Positions 19,082-26,356 of a stretch of DNA of 40,820 nucleotides are shown here, piece after piece. Position 1 is the first letter of the stretch, and each line of letters opens with the position of its first letter. Source of the stretch: Dehalococcoidia bacterium (GTDB lineage: Bacteria; Chloroflexota; Dehalococcoidia; SHXV01); contig SHXV01000009.1 of the NCBI GenBank assembly GCA_009693105.1, forward strand, positions 1 to 40,820, read 5' to 3'. The notes under the pieces were generated by a model, which saw only the letters and a list, made by a program, of their open reading frames with translations, did no database searches and was not told the origin of the DNA. Both the position numbers and the translations under genes were made by a program.

Positions 19082-20386
19082 TCAATCCTCGACATCGCGG
19101 GCCAGGTCCAGCACTTCTGCCAGGTGCATCACACGCACGCCGGAGCCGCGGGCGGCGAGCCCGGCGGCAAGCTGGAGCTGGCAGCCGGGATTGGCCGTGA
19201 CGATGATCTCGGCGCCCGTCGCCAGCGCGTTATCGAGCTTGCGTTCCAGCAGGGCATCCGCGCTCTCGCCCTGGGTCAGGTTGTAGACACCGGCGCTGCC
19301 GCAGCACATCGCGCTCTCCGCCATCTCCACCAGCCGTAGCCCCGGCACCGCTTCCAGCAGGGTGCGCGGTGCGCTCCGAATGCGCTGGGCGTGGGCCAGG
19401 TGGCACGGCTCCTGGTAGGTCACCGTCGCATCAACCCGGCGAGCAGCCCTCGTGAACGACGGCCTCTCGGCCAGGAACTCGCTCAGGTCACGCACCTTCG
19501 CGGAGAAGGCCGGGGCGCGCGCACGGTAGGACGCATCGTTCGCCAGCAGGTGACCATACCCCTTCATCGCAGCGCCGCACCCGGCCGCATTCACGACGAT
19601 AGCGTCGAGCTGCTCCCGCTCGAAGGCGTCGATGGTCCGACGTGCGCGCTGCCGCGCCTCCGCCACGAACCCGTTATGGGCGGCCAGGGAGCCGCAGCAG
19701 CCCTGCCCCGCGACGACGATGACTTCGCAGCCGGCGGCGGCGAGCACGCGTGCGGTGGCGAAATCGACCCCGGACAGCGCCGTGCTCATGACGCAGCCCG
19801 CGAGCAGCCCGATCCGGGGGGCGCCGGCGGCTGCATCGCCGGACGGGGGCCAGTGCTGCCCCTTGGCCACAAAGAAGCGGGCGGGCATGGCCGGGAGCAG
19901 CCGGTCGGCGCGACGCAACCGGAGCAGACGGAGGGCGCCGCTGTGGCGCAGCAGCCAGCGCAGCCCGCTCCGCTGGTAGAGCCAAATCGAGCGGGAGAGC
20001 AGCCGTAGTTGCCAGGGGTGGGCGAGCGGTCCCCGCAGGGCGAGTCGCAGCGCTAGCCCTCCGCCCGACCCCGCGCGCTGCCGGATCTCGTTGCGGAGGG
20101 CGATGCCCATGTCCTCCATCCGGAAGCCGGCGGGGCAGATCGCGGTGCAGGCTTCGCAGAGAAGACAGCTCCGTTGATGGGCGATGACGTCCGGTGTGAG
20201 CGCTATCGCACCGTCCGCCAGCGCCCGGGCGGCGGCGATCCGGCCGCGTGGCGACTCTTCTTCCATCAGGGTGATCTGGTACGTGGGGCAGGCGGACAGA
20301 CATAGCCCGCAGCGAATGCAGGCGTCCATGTTGGCGATCTGGTCGTGGAGGGGTCCGGCCTTCCGTATCACCGGACGATCATACAC
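19082..20386 (-). CDS. (Fe-S)-binding protein, GlcF-like glycolate/lactate oxidase subunit (GTG start likely)
   Basis: CIRCGLCLSACPTYQ and CLLCEACTAICPAG 4Fe-4S motifs; two CCG-type domains (GCCGSLAAHNG, CCGSAGVYNL). Confidence 0.92.
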   Translation of the reverse strand: MYDRPVIRKAGPLHDQIANMDACIRCGLCLSACPTYQITLMEEESPRGRIAAARALADGAIALTPDVIAHQRSCLLCEACTAICPAGFRMEDMGIALRNEIRQRAGSGGGLALRLALRGPLAHPWQLRLLSRSIWLYQRSGLRWLLRHSGALRLLRLRRADRLLPAMPARFFVAKGQHWPPSGDAAAGAPRIGLLAGCVMSTALSGVDFATARVLAAAGCEVIVVAGQGCCGSLAAHNGFVAEARQRARRTIDAFEREQLDAIVVNAAGCGAAMKGYGHLLANDASYRARAPAFSAKVRDLSEFLAERPSFTRAARRVDATVTYQEPCHLAHAQRIRSAPRTLLEAVPGLRLVEMAESAMCCGSAGVYNLTQGESADALLERKLDNALATGAEIIVTANPGCQLQLAAGLAARGSGVRVMHLAEVLDLARDVED

Positions 20387-20400
20387 CCGTCCGCGCCGGC

Positions 20401-21144
20401 CTACTGGATCTCGATGATGACGGGGATGACACCGCCGCTCGCCGGCGCGATGGCGTCGAAGGCGGCCCATGCGAGATCGATCATGAGCGGGGGGCGGAAT
20501 CCGCCCCGGTCATTGATCCGGACGATGACGGACAGGTCGCTGTTCGTGTTCGTCACCCGCGCGACCGTCCCGCAGGGCAGCGTGTTGCTCGCCGCGGTGA
20601 ACTCGGACGGGTTGAATATCTCTCCGCAGGCCGTGCCGTTGCCTTCGAACCCCGGGCCGTACCAGGTGGCGCGCCCCTGTTCCACCACGCGCCAGCCCTC
20701 CCCCGGCGCTGATGGCGGCGTCGGTGTGGGGGCGGGGGCCGGGACGAACGCGCCCGCCCGGCTCAGGCTGATCCAGTACACCTGTCCTGGGGTCACGGTG
20801 GTCAGCGTGTTCAGCCCCGGCGCGAGGGAGGGGAGGTAGTGGGCCCAATCGGCCCCGCTGCCGGCGGGCGGCACGGCGTAGACGGCGGAGAGCGCATCGC
20901 CGAGGGATGCGAACGCCTCCACCGGCGGCAGGGCTGTCCCATCGTAGACGATGCTGTTCCAGCCGGGGTAGAGGGCTTCCGCCGCATCCGCGCCCGCACC
21001 GGGCCGCAGCAGGACGCCGGTGGCCAGCGCAAGCAGCAGCGCGATGCCGCTCAGTGCGAGGAACCGCGGGCGCCGGTGTATTTCCAATCTGGCGGGGCCT
21101 CCCTTAAGCCCAAAGCTCCGCCATGCTAGCAAATGGGCCACCAT
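20401..21144 (-). CDS. RlpA-like double-psi beta-barrel protein
   Basis: GRATWYGPGFEGNGTACGEIFNPSEFTAASNTLPCGTVARVTNTNSDLSVIVRINDRGGF...; N-terminal hydrophobic segment. Confidence 0.88.
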   Translation of the reverse strand: MVAHLLAWRSFGLKGGPARLEIHRRPRFLALSGIALLLALATGVLLRPGAGADAAEALYPGWNSIVYDGTALPPVEAFASLGDALSAVYAVPPAGSGADWAHYLPSLAPGLNTLTTVTPGQVYWISLSRAGAFVPAPAPTPTPPSAPGEGWRVVEQGRATWYGPGFEGNGTACGEIFNPSEFTAASNTLPCGTVARVTNTNSDLSVIVRINDRGGFRPPLMIDLAWAAFDAIAPASGGVIPVIIEIQ

Positions 21145-21166
21145 GAAGCAAACATAACGCTGGGCA

Positions 21167-22327
21167 TCAATCCCCGGGCTGGTTGGTGAGGATGAGCGTA
21201 GCGGCGGCGGAGAACATGCCGCCGGGCCCGTGGACCAGCCCGACCTCCACCCCCGGCACCTGCCGTTCGCCCGCCTCGCCCCGGAGCTGCCGCACCGATT
21301 CCTGGATGGCGAACATGCCGTACATGCCGGTGTGGGTGTAGGAGAGCCCCCCGCCGTTCGTGTTCATCGGCAGGTCGCCGCCGGGCGCGCCGTGCATTTC
21401 CGCCATCCAGGGGCCGCCCTCCCCTTTCTTGACGAAGCCGAGGTCCTCCAGTGAGTAGATGGGGGTGTGGGTGAAGGCGTCGTAGAACATGACGTGTTGA
21501 ATATCGCGGTGGGTCACTTCGGCCATGCGGAAGGCCTCCTCACCGGCCTTGCGGTAGCCGGCGGAGGAGGTGAAGTCGACCATCTGGCTGATCATCTGCT
21601 GCTCCACCGCCTCCCCCGCGCCCAGCAGGTACACGGGGGGATGATCGAGCCCCATGCTGCGCGCCCGCTCCGCGGAGACGACGATGAGGGCGGCCCCGCC
21701 ATCGGTGACCAGGCAGCAGTCCAGCAGGTGCATCGGCCAGCAGATCATCCGCGAATTGAGCACGTCCTCGATCGTGATAGGGTCGCGCATCATGGCGCGC
21801 GGGTTCTTCATCGCCCACTGCCGCGTGGACACGGCGACGGCGGCAAGCTGCTCGCTGGTGGTGCCGTACTTCGCCATGTGCCGGGCCACGCCCATGGTGA
21901 ACATGGTGGACGGCCCGAATGGCCCGTACGGCGCTTCGAATTGCCCCATCGGCGACTGTGGGTCAGTGGCGGGGCGGGTCGCGCCGACGCGGGAGCGGCC
22001 GCTCTCTCCGTGCGTGATAAGGGCCACGTCGCACAGCCCCGCCTTGATCGCGGCGGCGGCGTGGCGGACCAGGATCATGAAAGAGCAGCCGCCCACCGAC
22101 GTCCCATCGAGGTGGCGGGGGACGATGCCCAGGTACTCCGCCAGCAGGGCGGGGGAGATGCCGGCCGTGAACACGCCATCGATGTCATCCCGGCGGATGC
22201 CGGCGTCCTGGATGGCGTTGCGGGCGGCCTGCGCGTGCAGGTGGGGGACGGACATGTCCGGCAGGAAGCCGACTGCGTCCGTCTCCTGCGCCCCGATGAT
22301 CGCCACGCTGTATTTCAATGTCATCAT
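21167..22327 (-). CDS. Thiolase-family protein (acetyl-CoA acetyltransferase / lipid-transfer type)
   Basis: MSVPHLHAQAARNAIQDAGIRRDDIDGVFTAG...VGGCSFMILVRHAAAAIKAGLCDVALITHGE; C-terminal GGGLSYTHTGMYGMF. Confidence 0.9.
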   Translation of the reverse strand: MMTLKYSVAIIGAQETDAVGFLPDMSVPHLHAQAARNAIQDAGIRRDDIDGVFTAGISPALLAEYLGIVPRHLDGTSVGGCSFMILVRHAAAAIKAGLCDVALITHGESGRSRVGATRPATDPQSPMGQFEAPYGPFGPSTMFTMGVARHMAKYGTTSEQLAAVAVSTRQWAMKNPRAMMRDPITIEDVLNSRMICWPMHLLDCCLVTDGGAALIVVSAERARSMGLDHPPVYLLGAGEAVEQQMISQMVDFTSSAGYRKAGEEAFRMAEVTHRDIQHVMFYDAFTHTPIYSLEDLGFVKKGEGGPWMAEMHGAPGGDLPMNTNGGGLSYTHTGMYGMFAIQESVRQLRGEAGERQVPGVEVGLVHGPGGMFSAAATLILTNQPGD

Positions 22328-22333
22328 TGCACC

Positions 22334-22741
22334 TCAAACAAGCCGGAAATGGGGCAGCGTTATCTCATCGCTCACATCTGCCCAGACGACCTCGACCGGA
22401 GCGTCGATCGGCAGCTTGTCCGGCGTCGGGTCGGTTATGCCCACGATGTTCGTCATCAGGCGCGGCCCCTCCGCCAGCTCGACTATGGCAATGACGTAGG
22501 GGGCGTCCTCCTCCCAGCCGGGTGGGGGCCGGTGGTTGATGACGTAGGTGTGCAGCGTTCCCCGGCCGCTCAGCGTGCGCCACTCCGTGTTGGCGGAGAA
22601 GCAGTGGCGGCAGTAGGGGCGAGGATAGAAGAAGAACTGGGCGCAGTCGTTGCAGCGCTGCATCCGTAGTTCGTGGCGCTTCGTCCCATCCCAGAAGGGG
22701 GCGGTCTCCGGTGTTGGCACGGGCAGTGCTTTGGCGGGCAT
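22334..22741 (-). CDS. Zn-ribbon/OB-fold (DUF35) protein
   Basis: LRMQRCNDCAQFFFYPRPYCRHCFSANTEWRTLSGRGTLHTYVINH; canonical partner of the adjacent thiolase. Confidence 0.92.
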   Translation of the reverse strand: MPAKALPVPTPETAPFWDGTKRHELRMQRCNDCAQFFFYPRPYCRHCFSANTEWRTLSGRGTLHTYVINHRPPPGWEEDAPYVIAIVELAEGPRLMTNIVGITDPTPDKLPIDAPVEVVWADVSDEITLPHFRLV

Positions 22742-22764
22742 GCGTTCCTCCCATCATCCACCCC

Positions 22765-22796
22765 GCTCAGGGGCGAACGGCAGCGATTGTAACAGA
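22765..22796. repeat. Direct repeat copy 1 (32 nt), contains a minus-strand extended -10-like motif
   Basis: GCTCAGGGGCGAACGGCAGCGATTGTAACAGA; on the minus strand reads TGTTACAAT about 45 nt upstream of the DUF35 gene. Confidence 0.8.
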
Positions 22797-23590
22797 TGGG
22801 AGCGGCCCGGCCCGCGCGATCAGCGGGGATGGCCTTCCCGTCTATGCTTCTCGGGCGGTGGCGTCGTCGTAATCGTGGCCTCGGCGGAAGGGGTTCCGCT
22901 CCGCCCCCCGCTGCGGCGTTGGCCCTCGACGTGGTCGTAATCTCGCCACAGGGGGTGGTCACCGTTATCGAAGACGAAGACGAAGACGAGGACGAGGACG
23001 AGGACGAGGAGGTGGCGGGTGGGTCCCTCGTCGTCTTGTCCAGCGCAGGGCTGCTTGGCTCAGCGATGGCGGCGAGGACGAATATCGCGAGGAACGAGAC
23101 GACGATGAAGGCCCATCCGTAGCGCGTCGCGCGCCTTGCGGCCTTTGGCTCGTCCGTTGCTGGGGCTGCCGCTTTCTTTATCGCTTTCGATGCGACGATG
23201 ATCCGGAGAGCCCATCCGCCGCAGGCAAGCACTGTGAGCGTACCACCGAGGATCGCGATCTCCCAGTAGAACTCTCCAAACATGCATCTCGCAGCGACAA
23301 TCAGCACGGCGATGAATAGGACGGGAACTACTGAACCGCAGATCAACGACCACCCATAGTGCTCTCGGAAGTACGAACGGTTGGCGAGCAGCAGCGACAG
23401 GGCGATCAGCCCCGCAACGAACGCCCCACGAATCCGAACCAAATCGCGCGGCCGATGTTCGGCTCGACGGCGGATTCAGAGAACTCCTGTGTGATGACAT
23501 GGGTGATATAGAGCGGCATCCACCCGGTGTAATGAAGGCGACGACGAGCGCCCACACGACCGTCTCCGCGAGGGCGTCCCGGGTTTCCAT
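22797..23590 (-). pseudogene. Membrane protein with poly-Ser tail, reading frame apparently broken by two frameshifts
   Basis: Three overlapping frames join into a coherent hydrophobic protein: METRDALAETVVWALVVAFI / YTGWMPLYITHVITQEFSESAVEPNIGRAIWFGFVG / GAFVAGLIALSLLLANRSYFREHYGWSLICGSVVPVLFIAVLIVAARC...SSSSSSSS. C-terminal limit uncertain. Confidence 0.55.
22969..23011. repeat. Hexanucleotide microsatellite (GAAGAC)3(GAGGAC)4-like
   Basis: gaagacgaagacgaagacgaggacgaggacgaggacgaggagg read directly; encodes 14 consecutive Ser on the minus strand. Confidence 0.9.
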
Positions 23591-23709
23591 CTGGCTCGGG
23601 AGTGTGGGCCACGGCGGGCGGTGCCTTGAAGGCAGGGCTAAAAAGGCAGCATGTAGCGCATCCGCGACCATCCTCAACCGGCCACCGCGCCCCTCCCTTC
23701 GTCTGCCCT

Positions 23710-23740
23710 GCTCAGGGCGAACGGCAGCGATTGTAACAGA
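23710..23740. repeat. Direct repeat copy 2 (31 nt)
   Basis: GCTCAGGGCGAACGGCAGCGATTGTAACAGA; identical to copy 1 except one G in a G-run. Confidence 0.8.
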
Positions 23741-23790
23741 GGGCGACAAGGGGATGGGGGAGCTAGATCCAGGCGTCCCGAGGGGCGATG

Positions 23791-23970
23791 TCAGGCGCGG
23801 TAGGTGGGACGGGGGGCGTCGTTCCGGCCGGCGCGGTCGGAGGGGATCGCCTTCAGTGCAACGAGCGTGATCACGATCGCGGCGAGGAGGAGGGTGGTCA
23901 GCGCGGTGGGGAGCAGCCGCGCCAGCGGGCCGGAGATTTCGTGTTCAAGATAGGCACGCGACAGGATCAT
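23791..23970 (-). CDS. Small single-pass membrane protein (59 aa)
   Basis: Manual translation: MILSRAYLEHEISGPLARLLPTALTTLLLAAIVITLVALKAIPSDRAGRNDAPRPTYRA*; one TM segment. Just under the ORF-track cutoff. Confidence 0.5.
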   Translation of the reverse strand: MILSRAYLEHEISGPLARLLPTALTTLLLAAIVITLVALKAIPSDRAGRNDAPRPTYRA

Positions 23971-24043
23971 TGGCTTCGCTCTTTCCGCTTCAATCTCTAG
24001 CGTAGCGCGCCACTGCTAAAACGGGAAACGCACGAACCTCACC

Positions 24044-25189
24044 TCATTCCTTGAGCACCTGCGCCGCCCGCTCCGCCATCGTCGGCTCCAGGCGCGCCAC
24101 ATCCGCCAGCGCCGGCGACCCGACGCGGATGCCATCGGGCGGCGCCGCGTGGGAGCGCGGGACGGCGATGCCGGGCCGGGCGGGAAACTCGTAGCCTTGC
24201 TCCGCCATGATCCGTGCCGCTTCCGCGCTGATGAGGAAGTCCAGCAGCCGCGCTGGCCCGGCGCCATCGCGCAGCCGCGTCACCGTGGTTAGCCCCACCC
24301 CCAACCCGTCCAGCCCGATGCTGTTCCCTTGCTCCGGGTAGGCGAGGGCGATGTCGTTTCCGTTGCTTGCGATGTGGGCGAGCGCCAGCGGTGCCTCCAC
24401 GATGCCGAGCGCGTAGCGCCGCTTCGCCAGTCCAGCGAGCAGCGTCGTCTCGTCGCCGACGATGGCCGCCCGCTGGCGATGCAATGCCCGGAAGTACTCC
24501 GTCGCCGCTTGCGGATCGAGGGCGGCCGCGAGCCATCCCAGCCAGTACCGCAGGGAAGGGCGGGCCGGGTCCGGCAGCGCGATCACCGCTTCGCCGCGCC
24601 ATGCCCCCAGTGTGTTGTCGGACCAGGTCCTATCGGAGAGGCTCAGCACGGAAACGGGCGGGCTGACGCGGGCATCGCGCAGGATGGCGCGGTTGTAGGC
24701 CATGACGTAGGGGCGCAGACTCACGGCGTACCAGCGACCCCGGCTGTCCCGGTAGCGGGAGGGGAGGCGCCCGTCCTCCGGCGATCGGTGGTCGCGCAGG
24801 ACGCCTGCGCTTGCCAGCGGTAGCAGGTCCGTCACGTAGGGATGAATCCAGACATCGGCGCCCGGATCGGCCCGCTCCCGCGATACTCGCGCCGCCGCAT
24901 CGGACGGGGTGAGCTCGATCAGGTGCAAGCGCTCCTTTGGGTAGGCCCGGAGGTAGCGGAGAAGCACAGCCTTCACAGCCGGCGAATCGTGGCTGTTATA
25001 GACGACGAGCGGCCCGGAATCCGGCAGGGCCCGCACGCGGGCAGCGTCCAGCCTGGTCTGGCGGTCCCTGTCCCCGCCGGAGAGGATCGCCGCGGCGCCG
25101 ATGCTGATCAGCCCGAGTCCGGCAAGGCGAAGCACCTTGCGCCGGGTCAGGAGCCGTTGTTCAGCGCCGGATTCTGCTGGTCCCGTCAT
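24044..25189 (-). CDS. Extracellular substrate-binding protein (iron(III)/type-1-like ABC transporter), RR-containing signal
   Basis: MTGPAESGAEQRLLTRRKVLRLAGLGLISIGAAAILSGG signal; LVVYNSHDSPAVKAVLLRYLRAYP...PGADVWIHPYVTDLLPLASAGVL. Confidence 0.8.
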   Translation of the reverse strand: MTGPAESGAEQRLLTRRKVLRLAGLGLISIGAAAILSGGDRDRQTRLDAARVRALPDSGPLVVYNSHDSPAVKAVLLRYLRAYPKERLHLIELTPSDAAARVSRERADPGADVWIHPYVTDLLPLASAGVLRDHRSPEDGRLPSRYRDSRGRWYAVSLRPYVMAYNRAILRDARVSPPVSVLSLSDRTWSDNTLGAWRGEAVIALPDPARPSLRYWLGWLAAALDPQAATEYFRALHRQRAAIVGDETTLLAGLAKRRYALGIVEAPLALAHIASNGNDIALAYPEQGNSIGLDGLGVGLTTVTRLRDGAGPARLLDFLISAEAARIMAEQGYEFPARPGIAVPRSHAAPPDGIRVGSPALADVARLEPTMAERAAQVLKE

Positions 25190-25288
25190 AGCGGAAGCGT
25201 AGCCGCCGCCAGAGGGTGGGCGCAAGCGCGTTCCTTGACCCTGTTTCTCCGCCGATGCTACGATCCGCTCGCCCCGACCCCGACTTCC

Positions 25289-26305
25289 ATGAGGTGGTGT
25301 GTGCGCTTTTTCCGCTCCTCCCGCGCCGGCGTCGACCCGATCAGCGGTGAGCAGGCGCGCGCCGCGGAGGAGGATGTTCGCCGTACCGTGAGCGCGACGG
25401 AACGCACCCGGCGCGGCTGGTTTGGCCGCATGTCCGGCGTGTTCTCCCGCAGCAGCATCGATGACGAGCTGTGGGATGAGCTGGAGGAAATACTGCTGGG
25501 GGCCGATACAGGCCTCGCCACCGCCGAACACATCCTGAACCAGCTCCGGGAGCGCGCCTCCGCGGGCCAACTCCGCGACCCCGACGCCGTAAAGCAGGCG
25601 CTCAAGGAACTGCTGGTGGACCTGCTCAAGGGCCAGGAATCGCATGGGGGGAAGCTCTGGTCGGCCAGCGCCGGGGCGGATCCGCCGCCTCCGCCTGCGA
25701 TCATCCTTGTCGTCGGCGTCAACGGGGTGGGCAAGACGACGAGCATCGCCAAGCTGGCGCACAAGTACGTCCAGGACGGCGCCCGGGTCATGCTAGCCGC
25801 GGGCGATACCTTTCGCGCGGCCGCCATAGATCAGCTCCGGGAGTGGGGCGCCCGCGTGGGAGCGGAGGTCATCGCCCAGGGGCCGAACTCCGACCCCGGC
25901 GCGGTCACGTTCGATGCGCTCACGGCGGCGGACGCCCGCGGCGCCGATGTGCTCATCATCGACACGGCCGGCCGCCTGCACACCAAGTTCAACCTCATGG
26001 AGGAGCTGCGCAAGCTCCGCCGCGTCATCGAACGGAAGTACCCGGACGCGCCGCATGAGGTCCTGCTGGTACTGGACGCGACGACGGGGCAGAACGGGCT
26101 AGCGCAGGCGCGCACCTTCGCCGGGATCATCGGCGTCACGTCCATCCTCCTCACCAAGCTGGATGGCACGTCCAAGGGGGGGATCGTCTTCGCCGTCACG
26201 GATGAGCTTGGCATCCCCGTCCGCTTCGTCGGCACGGGGGAGACGGTGGACGACCTGGCGCCGTTCGTGCCGGAAGACTTCGTGGACGCACTGTTCGCCG
26301 AATAA
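25289..26305 (+). CDS. ftsY: Signal recognition particle receptor FtsY (start could be GTG at 25301)
   Basis: VVGVNGVGKTTSIAKLAHKY G1, DTFRAAAIDQL, DTAGRLHTKFNLMEEL, TKLDGTSKGGIVFAV. Confidence 0.95.
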   Translation: MRWCVRFFRSSRAGVDPISGEQARAAEEDVRRTVSATERTRRGWFGRMSGVFSRSSIDDELWDELEEILLGADTGLATAEHILNQLRERASAGQLRDPDAVKQALKELLVDLLKGQESHGGKLWSASAGADPPPPPAIILVVGVNGVGKTTSIAKLAHKYVQDGARVMLAAGDTFRAAAIDQLREWGARVGAEVIAQGPNSDPGAVTFDALTAADARGADVLIIDTAGRLHTKFNLMEELRKLRRVIERKYPDAPHEVLLVLDATTGQNGLAQARTFAGIIGVTSILLTKLDGTSKGGIVFAVTDELGIPVRFVGTGETVDDLAPFVPEDFVDALFAE

Positions 26306-26356
26306 CGCGGCGGATTCAGCCCCCCGCGCGCCGCATTCCCACCGGGAGGGGCCTCC

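Noticed and set aside
22570-22764. C-terminal ~65 aa extension of the 22570..23442 ORF into the DUF35 gene
   Set aside because: Overlaps the well-supported DUF35 CDS in another frame and loses protein-like character; treated as read-through after frame decay.
22796-23122. Plus-strand 108-aa ORF with DEDEDEDEDEDEE tract
   Set aside because: The acidic run is simply the complement of the poly-Ser microsatellite; the minus strand has the coherent TM protein.
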